DNA from: Desulfuromonadaceae bacterium UBA6124
GTDB lineage: Bacteria > Desulfobacterota > Desulfuromonadia > Desulfuromonadales > Trichloromonadaceae
DNA: 5,154 nucleotides
Direction: 5' to 3'
Assembly (NCBI GenBank): GCA_002423365.1
Contig: DIVU01000167.1
Span: 1 to 5,154, forward strand
Made by a program: the position numbers and the translations under genes. Shown here one piece after another: positions 1 to 5,109 of this stretch. Numbering within the stretch: the stretch's first letter is position 1; each line of letters begins with the position of its first letter. The notes under the pieces are model-generated. The model did no database searches, was not told where the DNA came from, and worked only from the letters and a program-made list of their open reading frames with translations.

Positions 1-316
1 CGGTGGTCGTCGCGGTATTGGCCGAATCGGTCAGGGATTGATCGGTGCTGGTCGTTGTCGTGGAGGCATCGTTTTGGGATGCGTCGGTTGTGACGGTATT
101 TCCATTCAAGGTGTCGTTGACGCCGACGGCGGTCGAGGCTTCATTTGCCGAGACGGCTTCACCTTCGGCGTCCGCCGCAGCTGTCGCCGTTTGGCTGTCG
201 GTGACTTCAGTGGCGGTATTGGTCGGGTTGGCGAATACCTGCGAAGTCACGCCGAACGCAAATGTGACGACCAAGGTTCCGAGTAAAGCAACGATGCGTT
301 TAAAACATGTTCCCAT
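1..316 (-). CDS. Secreted acidic Thr/Ala/Ser-rich protein, N-terminal part (runs off the window)
   Basis: I do not recognise a family. The frame is open from an ATG at 314-316 to the window edge: 105 codons, with the 3' end outside. A strong Shine-Dalgarno (GGAGG, within 321-327) sits about 5 nt before the ATG and fixes the start. Residues 1-29 form a signal peptide: K6-R7, then a hydrophobic stretch from I8 to about V23, and a V-F-A site at 27-29 followed by N30. The 76 visible mature residues contain 21 Thr, many Ala, Ser, Asn and Asp, 11 Asp/Glu and no Lys, Arg, His or Cys. This low-complexity acidic composition suggests an exposed stalk, linker or surface/extracellular polypeptide (inference). 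A sigma-54 promoter lies about 60 bp upstream. The reading is supported by signal peptide, ribosome site and promoter together; the function is unknown. Confidence 0.8.
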   Translation of the reverse strand, partial: MGTCFKRIVALLGTLVVTFAFGVTSQVFANPTNTATEVTDSQTATAAADAEGEAVSANEASTAVGVNDTLNGNTVTTDASQNDASTTTTSTDQSLTDSANTATTT

Positions 317-346
317 TTTTGCCTCCTTTTTCAGTTCTGTTGGTTA

Positions 347-394
347 ATGGCGACAGGCCTATGCCTTTGATGACATAGGCAATGGCTGTGCCAT
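347..394. repeat. Imperfect inverted repeat overlapping the sigma-54 promoter
   Basis: Three consecutive pairing blocks face each other: ATGGC (347-351) with GCCAT (390-394), ACAG (353-356) with CTGT (386-389), and GCCTATG (357-363) with CATAGGC (374-380). Together they give 16 base pairs, interrupted by a bulged base at 352 and a 5-nt bulge at 381-385, around a 10-nt loop. The right half is the sigma-54 promoter, and the predicted transcription start falls in the loop. A transcript from that promoter would therefore carry only the left arm. A DNA operator or a structure in read-through RNA is more likely than a leader hairpin of this gene. Confidence 0.5.
379..393 (-). promoter_or_regulatory. 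Sigma-54 (-24/-12) promoter for the leftward secreted-protein gene
   Basis: Read on the minus strand, the sequence is TGGCAC-AGCCA-TTGC. This matches the RpoN consensus TGGCAC-N5-TTGC at every fixed position, and the invariant GG and GC are 10 nt apart as required. It points at the secreted-protein gene. Transcription would start near position 367, leaving a leader of about 50 nt before the ATG at 316. Sigma-54 promoters need an upstream activator (an AAA+ enhancer-binding protein), so the gene is probably tightly regulated. The activator cannot be named from here. Confidence 0.8.
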
Positions 395-504
395 GACCGT
401 CGTAAAACGGAAAAAGTTATTTATTTCAGATGATTAGTCTTTTATGGAGTTTTGCTGAAAGAGCATGGAGGGGATAGCTTATCTGTAAAGAAAATGATAC
501 ATCC

Positions 505-581
505 TGTCCCCTATTTTTATAATGAAAGTTTTCAGCATCCCTTTTTCTCATGTCATTGTCGTCACTTGTCCGTGAACTGTC
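505..581. promoter_or_regulatory. Cluster of TGTC words, possible activator binding region
   Basis: TGTC occurs five times on the plus strand at 505-508, 551-554, 557-560, 567-570 and 578-581, with no GACA in between. An imperfect palindrome, TCAC-N6-GTGA (562-575), lies inside the cluster. Measured from the predicted start of the sigma-54 promoter, the cluster lies about 140-215 bp upstream, a normal distance for an enhancer-binding protein. From general knowledge, PilR of Pseudomonas binds repeated (C/G)TGTC words; only two of these five copies carry the preceding C. Assignment to any regulator is inference. Confidence 0.25.
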
Positions 582-597
582 TCGGAAGGGCGAACTG

Positions 598-603
598 TAT
601 ACT
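598..603 (+). promoter_or_regulatory. Possible sigma-70 -10 box for the outer-membrane-protein gene
   Basis: TATACT matches five of six bases of the TATAAT consensus and lies about 130 bp before the ATG at 737. No acceptable -35 hexamer is found at 16-18 bp; the nearest TTGTCC is too far away. A 7-bp direct repeat, GAACTGT (574-580 and 592-598), flanks the expected spacer, which could point to an activator-dependent promoter. Weak call. Confidence 0.2.
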
Positions 604-662
604 TTATGAAACATGGGGATAGAAATGAATGCTATGAAATCAACGGAGCGATATTTCAATCC

Positions 663-695
663 GAAAAAATGGGATATTTTTACTACCATTTTTTC
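663..695. repeat. Perfect 10-bp inverted repeat upstream of the outer-membrane-protein gene
   Basis: GAAAAAATGG (663-672) and CCATTTTTTC (686-695) are exact reverse complements around a 13-nt spacer. The element ends 41 bp before the start codon of the outer-membrane-protein gene. It could be an operator, or a hairpin in the 5' leader. As a terminator it would be poor, because the stem is mostly A-T and is followed by mixed AT sequence rather than a clean T run. Confidence 0.5.
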
Positions 696-736
696 ATTAT
701 CTTCTATTATTATTCACCGAAACAGGGAGGTGACGC

Positions 737-1867
737 ATGGTGCGGATGGCGAGAAATATTATTGGCTTGGGATTAGTATTGGCCCTGTCTATCCATGGAC
801 GGCCGTTGCGGGCGGAAGAGCCTCCGTTAAACTGGTTCATCTCACCCATAGTGGGGTTTTCTCTGTTCCCTAGCGGGGAGGACATAGCAGATTCCCCGGT
901 CTATGGCTTTGGCGCGGGCAAACGATTTGCCGAGCATTGGCGGTTCGAGGGGAGCCTCGGTTATCTCAACAGCGAACTGCGGGGAAGGGAAAGATCCGAT
1001 CTGGAGATCTATCAGCTGGCGATGAGCCTGCTATACGATTTCACTCCATCTAAACGACTGGTTCCTTATCTGCGGGTCGGCGGTGGCGGCTACCATGCCG
1101 ATCCGGAGGCCTTTGGAGCGAAATCGGGAGTGTTACTTCATGTGGGGGCGGGGCTTCGCTACAGATTGAATCCTCGCCTGTTTCTCAAGGGGGAGGTTCG
1201 TCATCAGACCTTTTTCGGGATGGTCGACAACGGGGGGAAGCGCAAGACCACGCATAATCTGACCACTTTGCTTGGTCTGGATGTGACGTTTCCCCAACGA
1301 CCCGTTTCGGTTGCCGCGGCGGCTGCCGCCCCCCCCCTGCGAAAGGAGCGGGAAGCTCCGGCAGCAAAAAACCTGCCCGTCGCCAATGCGCCGTTGGAGC
1401 AGGAAAACCCGCTGCCGGCGGTTTCCACTGCTCGGCTCAGCGATGAAGAGCTTCGGCGGATTGACGCGGCACCGGTCTCGGAAACGGCAGAAAATCCCCT
1501 CTCTTCCATGGCAAAACCCGACTCGTTCGATGCGGGGGGAACGTTTTCCCCGAGATTTTCCCGGAGTACGGAGAAATTTCTGGACTGGGCGCCGGGCGAT
1601 TCGCAAAAGATCGGCGATTTGGTGGAGGCACAGCCGTCAGGCAAATTCCTGCTCGTCGCCGATGTCGATGAAGGTCGTCTGACCTTCGCGCAATTCAAGT
1701 TACTGGAAAAACGGATGCTGCGTCTGCGTCTGGTCATGATAGAGCGTTTCGGACTGGACTCCGAGGCGGTCGAGATTCTATCCACGGGGACCTTGTCCCG
1801 GCGCCTTCAGGATCTTGGCCGGGCTGCCGTGATCATTCGCGTTCGCCCGATGGAGAACGGTTTCTAG
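737..1867 (+). CDS. Exported outer-membrane beta-barrel protein, OmpA-like architecture
   Basis: The product has 376 residues. The ATG at 737 follows GGGAGGTGA (725-733) at ideal spacing and is preferred over Met4. Residues 1-26 form a signal peptide ending L-R-A, before E27. Residues about 31-187 alternate short amphipathic strands with turns (for example Y118-type aromatic ends, LLHVGAGLRYRL at 133-144, LFLKGEVRHQTFFG at 148-161, TTLLGLDVTF at 176-185), typical of small 8-stranded outer-membrane barrels of the OMP_b-brl/OmpA-N type. Residues 188-300 are a Pro/Ala/Ser-rich linker with A193-A198. Residues 302-370 have a beta-alpha-beta-beta order reminiscent of the OmpA C-terminal domain, but the family's peptidoglycan-contact signature (NxxLSxxRA) is not conserved. 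The precise role is unknown; structural or porin-like roles are both possible. It ends convergent with the MFS gene. Confidence 0.85.
   Translation: MVRMARNIIGLGLVLALSIHGRPLRAEEPPLNWFISPIVGFSLFPSGEDIADSPVYGFGAGKRFAEHWRFEGSLGYLNSELRGRERSDLEIYQLAMSLLYDFTPSKRLVPYLRVGGGGYHADPEAFGAKSGVLLHVGAGLRYRLNPRLFLKGEVRHQTFFGMVDNGGKRKTTHNLTTLLGLDVTFPQRPVSVAAAAAAPPLRKEREAPAAKNLPVANAPLEQENPLPAVSTARLSDEELRRIDAAPVSETAENPLSSMAKPDSFDAGGTFSPRFSRSTEKFLDWAPGDSQKIGDLVEAQPSGKFLLVADVDEGRLTFAQFKLLEKRMLRLRLVMIERFGLDSEAVEILSTGTLSRRLQDLGRAAVIIRVRPMENGF
1329..1337 (+). repeat. Run of nine C in the linker of the outer-membrane-protein gene
   Basis: C9 spans codons 198-201 (Ala-Pro-Pro-Leu), just after a six-Ala stretch at the barrel/linker boundary. 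Loss of one C would shift reading into a frame that stays open to a stop at 1680-1682, replacing the linker and C-terminal segment with unrelated sequence. It is a candidate slippage site, and equally a candidate sequencing-error site; the intact frame downstream argues that the length given here is the functional one. Confidence 0.6.
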
Positions 1868-3168
1868 CCCCGGGAGTTGGCTGTCCGGTGAGCGACGGCT
1901 TTTCCTCGTTTCATGTCGACGCCGGCGAGGAGAATGATGCCGACGAGGAAGAAGGTGGCGAGGGCGAGGATGGCGTGGCGGGAGGAGCCGGTGAGGTCGG
2001 CGATCAGGGCGAAAAGGAGCGGGCCGAAGATCGAGGCGAATTTGCCGCTGATGGCGTAGAAGGAGAAGAATTCAGCGGTTTTGGTAACGGGGACGAGACT
2101 GGCGAAGAGCGAGCGGCTGATCGCCTGGCTGCCGCCGAGGATCAGGGCCACGACCAATCCGAGAATCCAGAATTCCCAGTCGTGGTGCATGGTGAAGGCG
2201 TAAGCGCTGACGGCGATGAAAAGGATCAGGCTGAGCATGACCGCGCGCTTGGCCCCCTGTTTTTCCGCCAGACTCCCGAAAAGGAGGGATCCGGGCATGG
2301 CGACGAACTGGATCATGAGAAAGCAGCCGAGGATGCTGACCTGAGAGAGCCCCAGTTCTTCCCGGGCGAAGATGGCCGAAACGACGATAATGGTCTGGAT
2401 GCCGTCGTTGTAGAAAAGGTAAGCGACGAGAAAACGCAGCAGGTCGGGATAATGGCGCAGTTCGCCGAAAGTGCGCAGGTAGCCCCGGAAACCGGTCGGC
2501 AGGGGGGCGGGGGGATGGAGGAAGGCGCTGTCCCGCACATGGCGGAAGGTGGGGATGGCAAAGATCACCCACCACAGCCCGGTGAGCAGAAAACCGGCGC
2601 GGGTCGCCACGCCGCGATCAGGGAAGCCGAAAAATTCGTAGCCCTGGATCATGGCAAAGGCGATGAGCAGCATGAGTCCGCCGCCGATGTAGCCGAAGGC
2701 GAAGCCCCGGGCCGAAAGCCGGTCGATTTCATGGCTTTCGGCCAGGGCCGGTAAAAAGGCGTTGTAGAAGATGTTGCCGGCGGCGAAGCCGACATTGGCG
2801 ACGATAAAAAGTGCCGCCGCGAGCAGATAGCGGCCGGGTCCGGCCAGAACCAGGAGGGTGGTGGCCGTCGCCCCGAGCAGGGCGAAAAAGATCAGCAGCT
2901 GCCGCCGTCGCCCCTGGCGGTCGGCGAGAATCCCAAGCCAGGGGGCGGTGACGGCGACCAGCACCATCGACAGGGAGACGGCATAGCCCCACAGGGCCGA
3001 AGCCGGCATGGTTCGGCTTTGGCCGAAGAGGGAGAGCGGCGCCCCGCCTTCCGGCACCAGGCTGACGAAATAGACGGGTAAGACCGCCGCCAGGATCACC
3101 GTGGCAAAGGCGGAATTGGCCCAATCGTACATGCACCAGCCGAACCAGGTCTGTTTTTTGCTCGTCAC
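1864..3168 (-). CDS. UMF1-family (Atg22-like) MFS transporter
   Basis: The product has 434 residues and about 12 membrane segments, roughly at 14-36, 59-82, 92-110, 115-138, 155-175, 191-206, 245-264, 277-298, 308-327, 333-347, 368-390 and 400-418. The N-terminal WCMYDWANSAF (11-21), NIFYNAFLPALAE (132-144), SARGFAFGYIGGG (152-164), FYNDGIQT (252-259) and GGSQAISRSLFASLVP (345-360) are hallmarks of the UMF1/Atg22 family. GILADRQGRRR (79-89) is an MFS motif-A-like loop. Substrates of bacterial members are mostly unknown; fungal Atg22 exports vacuolar amino acids. The start is GTG at 3166-3168, overlapping the dsbC-like stop in GTGA (3165-3168). No clear Shine-Dalgarno is present, so translation probably depends on coupling. 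The next Met (M13) would cut into the conserved N-terminal motif, supporting the GTG. Confidence 0.92.
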   Translation of the reverse strand: MTSKKQTWFGWCMYDWANSAFATVILAAVLPVYFVSLVPEGGAPLSLFGQSRTMPASALWGYAVSLSMVLVAVTAPWLGILADRQGRRRQLLIFFALLGATATTLLVLAGPGRYLLAAALFIVANVGFAAGNIFYNAFLPALAESHEIDRLSARGFAFGYIGGGLMLLIAFAMIQGYEFFGFPDRGVATRAGFLLTGLWWVIFAIPTFRHVRDSAFLHPPAPLPTGFRGYLRTFGELRHYPDLLRFLVAYLFYNDGIQTIIVVSAIFAREELGLSQVSILGCFLMIQFVAMPGSLLFGSLAEKQGAKRAVMLSLILFIAVSAYAFTMHHDWEFWILGLVVALILGGSQAISRSLFASLVPVTKTAEFFSFYAISGKFASIFGPLLFALIADLTGSSRHAILALATFFLVGIILLAGVDMKRGKAVAHRTANSRG

Positions 3169-3890
3169 TTGAGGAGCTGCTCGATCGCTTTGATGTTGGC
3201 GCCGGCGACGAAGGTGCCGTTGATCCAGTAATTGGGCGTTCCGGTCAGGCCGAGCATCTCGGTTGCTTGCTTGTGACTATCCATGACGCCGTTGTCGGTG
3301 AAGGGGGGGATGGGACCTTCGTCGTAGCGGCCGGACATGACTTCCTCATAGGCGACGGCCGGGTCGTTGGCGGAAAGGATGTAGCGGGCCTTCTGCTCGG
3401 CGTTGGGGTGCATTTTCAGCGGCAGGAAGAAGATGTAGCGGGTCGTGTCCTTGCGTTGGGCGAAGAACTCCGAGCCCTTGCGGCAGAAGGTGCAATCCGG
3501 GTCGGTGACTTCGATGACGGTGTTCTTGCCGTTGCCGATCTTGACCGCTTTATCCAGGGGCAGAAGCTTGAGCTTGTCCCCCATGAGTTTGCCGAGGCGT
3601 TCCTTGCTCAGATTGACGCCGTCCTTGGTCCACAGCTCGCCGGCGATCATGTGTCCGGTTTCCGGGGCGAAGTAGAGGATTTTCCCGCCGGCGGCCACTT
3701 CGTAAAGCCCGGCGATGGGGCTGGTGAATATCTGCTGGAATTCGAGTTTGGGATAGGCCTTTTTCAGCGCTTCGTTGACCTTGGCGGGCGCTTCATTTTC
3801 GCCGGCGCCGACCGGACCGCCGGCGGCGAGCGTCAGCAGACAACAGCCCAGAAAGAAACGGATACGTTTGGAGATTTTGCTCATCTGCAT
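3165..3890 (-). CDS. DsbC-like periplasmic thiol:disulfide interchange protein
   Basis: The product has 241 residues and is probably a disulfide isomerase acting on misoxidised periplasmic proteins. Residues 1-29 are a signal peptide (K5-R11 basic part, hydrophobic F12-A23, V-G-A cleavage site at 27-29). Residues about 35-100 match the DsbC dimerisation domain, with SPIAGLYEV (57-65) and ILYFAPETGHMIAGEL (71-86). Residues about 120-240 form a thioredoxin fold with active site C133-T-F-C136 and cis-Pro P219 in T-G-T-P. The only other cysteines (C16, C17) are in the signal peptide, so the second disulfide of E. coli DsbC is absent. FLGC at 13-16 is a poor lipobox, and I do not call it a lipoprotein. 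The ribosome site AAAGGA (3894-3899) is 3 nt from the first ATG and 9 nt from Met3, so Met3 (3882-3884) may be the true start. The gene is coupled to the MFS transporter by a 4-bp overlap. Confidence 0.9.
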   Translation of the reverse strand: MQMSKISKRIRFFLGCCLLTLAAGGPVGAGENEAPAKVNEALKKAYPKLEFQQIFTSPIAGLYEVAAGGKILYFAPETGHMIAGELWTKDGVNLSKERLGKLMGDKLKLLPLDKAVKIGNGKNTVIEVTDPDCTFCRKGSEFFAQRKDTTRYIFFLPLKMHPNAEQKARYILSANDPAVAYEEVMSGRYDEGPIPPFTDNGVMDSHKQATEMLGLTGTPNYWINGTFVAGANIKAIEQLLK

Positions 3891-3924
3891 GAATCCTTTC
3901 TCGATTTTGAATTCGTTAAAAAGA

Positions 3925-3952
3925 CTTATAGCCTGAAACGTGAAACTTCAAA
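3925..3952 (-). promoter_or_regulatory. Putative sigma-70 promoter for the dsbC-like/MFS pair
   Basis: In the 71-bp gap, the minus strand carries TATAAG (3925-3930; five of six to consensus) with a -35 candidate TTGAAG (3946-3951, 15-bp spacer) or TTTGAA (3947-3952, 16-bp spacer). Transcription would begin near 3918, about 27 nt before the start codon. The spacer contains a tandem near-repeat, TGAAACG/TGAAACT on the plus strand (3935-3947), which could be a regulator site. No terminator hairpin is seen in the gap, so read-through from the qmcA-like pair is also possible. Confidence 0.4.
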
Positions 3953-3961
3953 CCAGGATGA

Positions 3962-4258
3962 TTACCGTCGTCCATGAATCCGTTGCACATAGGCGCAGTC
4001 GGGGGGGAGCCACTGCACGGTTTCTACCACATCCGGGGTCAGCTTGACACATCCCTCATCGACATCGAAACGCTTGTGATAGACCTTGCATTCGCGGGTG
4101 ACAATGTCGAGAAAGCGGCAGGGAATATCCGTCGGCCGGATGGTGCCGTCTTCTTCCACCCACTTCTCGAAGCAGCATAGACCGCAGCGCTTGCAGAGGT
4201 TTTCCCATTCTTCGAGGGAAAGCTTTTTCGGCGTTGTCCCCGACTTTTTTGGCCTCAT
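3962..4258 (-). CDS. YcgN/UPF0260-like CxxCxxCC cysteine-cluster protein (short form)
   Basis: The product has 98 residues, is cytoplasmic in appearance and lacks a signal peptide. The core C22-K-R-C25-G-L-C28-C29 is the CxxCxxCC motif of the YkgJ/YcgN family (PF03692 type), thought to bind zinc or an iron-sulfur cluster. Four more cysteines (C47 in IPCRFLD, C57 in RECKVYHKR, C70 in EGCVKL, C88 in PDCAY) and WLPPDCAY (83-90) match the YcgN subgroup specifically. The protein stops about eight residues after CAY, whereas E. coli YcgN continues much further. All eight expected cysteines are still present, so this looks like a natural short form rather than a broken gene. The ATG at 4256-4258 overlaps the upstream TGA in ATGA (4255-4258), with no strong ribosome site, implying coupling to the QmcA-like gene. 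The biochemical role is unknown. Confidence 0.88.
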   Translation of the reverse strand: MRPKKSGTTPKKLSLEEWENLCKRCGLCCFEKWVEEDGTIRPTDIPCRFLDIVTRECKVYHKRFDVDEGCVKLTPDVVETVQWLPPDCAYVQRIHGRR

Positions 4259-5109
4259 TTACCGAGATGACCCATGATTCCACGCACCGCGGCCGGAATA
4301 TCGGCCGGCAAGAGGACAATCTTGGCGTTGGGGGCGCTGGAGATGTTTTTCACCGCGTCGATATATTTTTCGCCGAGCAGGTACATGACCGGCAGCTCAT
4401 TCGCCTGAATCGCTTCCGTCACCTTGGTGATTGCCCGTTGACTGGCCTCGGCCAGCACCACCTGGGCCTGGGCGTCACGCCTGGAGGCTTCGAGGCGGCC
4501 GTCAGCCTGGAGAATGGCGGCGGACTTTTCACCTTCGGCGCGGGTTACTGTGGCGCGCCGACCACGCTCGGCGGCGGCCTGTTCCTCCATCGCCTTCTGC
4601 ATGGTCGCGGAGGGGTTGATGTCCTGAATCTCCACGGTCTTCAGGGTGATTCCCCAATCGGCGATGTCGTCGGAGATGGCTTCCTTGAGTTTGGCTTTAA
4701 TCATGTCGCGGGAGGAAAGGGCGTCGTCCAGGTCCATTTCGCCGACGATGGAGCGCAGCGAGGTCTGCACCAGGGTGCGGATGGCGATGCGGTAATCCTC
4801 GATGCCGTAGACCGCTTTTTCCGGGGAGACGATATTGATGTAGGCTACGGCGTTGGCGACGATCACCGCGTTATCCCGGGTGATGACTTCCTGGGAGGGA
4901 ATGTCGAGGACGATGTCCTTGGTCGTGACCTTGTGGGCGACCGTGTCGATGTAGGGGATGATGATGTTCAGTCCCGGGCCCAAGGTGCTGTGGTATTTGC
5001 CAAGCCGCTGGACCACATGCTTGTATCCCTGGGGGACGATGCGCACGCCGAGCGAGATGGTGACGGCCACCAGCACCAGAAAAACAACGACAACCACCAA
5101 TCCTTCCAT
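4255..5109 (-). CDS. qmcA: QmcA-like SPFH/Band 7 membrane protein (paraslipin)
   Basis: The product has 284 residues. Residues 3-22 are an N-terminal membrane anchor. Residues about 24-190 form the SPFH/Band 7 domain: VPQGYKHVVQRLGKYHSTLGPGL begins at residue 25, followed by VLDIPSQEVITRDN (67-80) and IRTLVQTSLRSIVGEMDLDD (110-129). Residues about 172-235 are a charged Ala/Glu/Arg-rich coiled coil, and residues 258-268 (SAPNAKIVLLP) are the usual tail. The length is close to E. coli QmcA (about 305). Such proteins form oligomeric rings or microdomains in the inner membrane and often work with an NfeD-like partner and proteases such as FtsH. The ATG at 5107-5109 is 9 nt from AGGAG (5119-5123). 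Just upstream, a TAA at 5124-5126 could end another minus-strand gene, but only about ten codons are visible. The gene overlaps the YcgN-like gene by 4 bp. Confidence 0.93.
   Translation of the reverse strand: MEGLVVVVVFLVLVAVTISLGVRIVPQGYKHVVQRLGKYHSTLGPGLNIIIPYIDTVAHKVTTKDIVLDIPSQEVITRDNAVIVANAVAYINIVSPEKAVYGIEDYRIAIRTLVQTSLRSIVGEMDLDDALSSRDMIKAKLKEAISDDIADWGITLKTVEIQDINPSATMQKAMEEQAAAERGRRATVTRAEGEKSAAILQADGRLEASRRDAQAQVVLAEASQRAITKVTEAIQANELPVMYLLGEKYIDAVKNISSAPNAKIVLLPADIPAAVRGIMGHLGK

Larger units (their letters stand above)
317..736. other. Divergent intergenic region, noncoding, AT-rich
   Basis: This spacer of about 420 bp separates the leftward secreted-protein gene from the rightward outer-membrane-protein gene. 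It is visibly richer in A and T than the flanking genes. Short open frames cross it on both strands, but none has a good ribosome site or protein-like composition, so I treat it as regulatory. It holds a sigma-54 promoter (379-393, minus), an imperfect inverted repeat (347-394), a TGTC cluster (505-581), a possible -10 box (598-603, plus) and a perfect 10-bp inverted repeat (663-695). I see no transfer RNA or recognisable riboswitch; the c-di-GMP (GEMM) motif was checked and is absent. Confidence 0.75.

Noticed and set aside
349..400. Possible c-di-GMP (GEMM) riboswitch in the leader of the secreted-protein gene
   Set aside because: The conserved GGCAAACC and GACGCAAAGCC blocks and the three-way junction are absent, and the predicted sigma-54 start site lies inside the element.
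453..537. Nested inverted repeats TGCTGAAA/TTTCAGCA and AGGGGA/TCCCCT
   Set aside because: Arms of 8 and 6 bp with long spacing are expected by chance in a spacer of this size, and their centres do not coincide.
426..689. Minus-strand 87-codon open frame in the divergent spacer
   Set aside because: No convincing ribosome site, no recognisable domain, AT-driven composition, and it covers the regulatory elements of both flanking genes.
613..873. Plus-strand 86-codon open frame overlapping the start of the outer-membrane-protein gene
   Set aside because: It overlaps a gene with a better ribosome site and a clear signal peptide, and its own sequence looks like out-of-frame translation.
1866..1905. 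Possible terminator hairpin just after the outer-membrane-protein gene
   Set aside because: Only 3-4 bp stems (AGCC/GGCT, CCG/CGG) with a four-T run; too weak, and inside the coding part of the MFS gene.
1888..2754. Long plus-strand open frame rich in Glu, Asp and Gly
   Set aside because: It is the antisense of the MFS gene; the acidic composition is what the complement of hydrophobic membrane codons gives in GC-rich DNA.
3267..3977. Plus-strand open frame opposite the dsbC-like gene
   Set aside because: It is antisense to a clear DsbC-like protein, and its length is explained by GC-rich codon bias.
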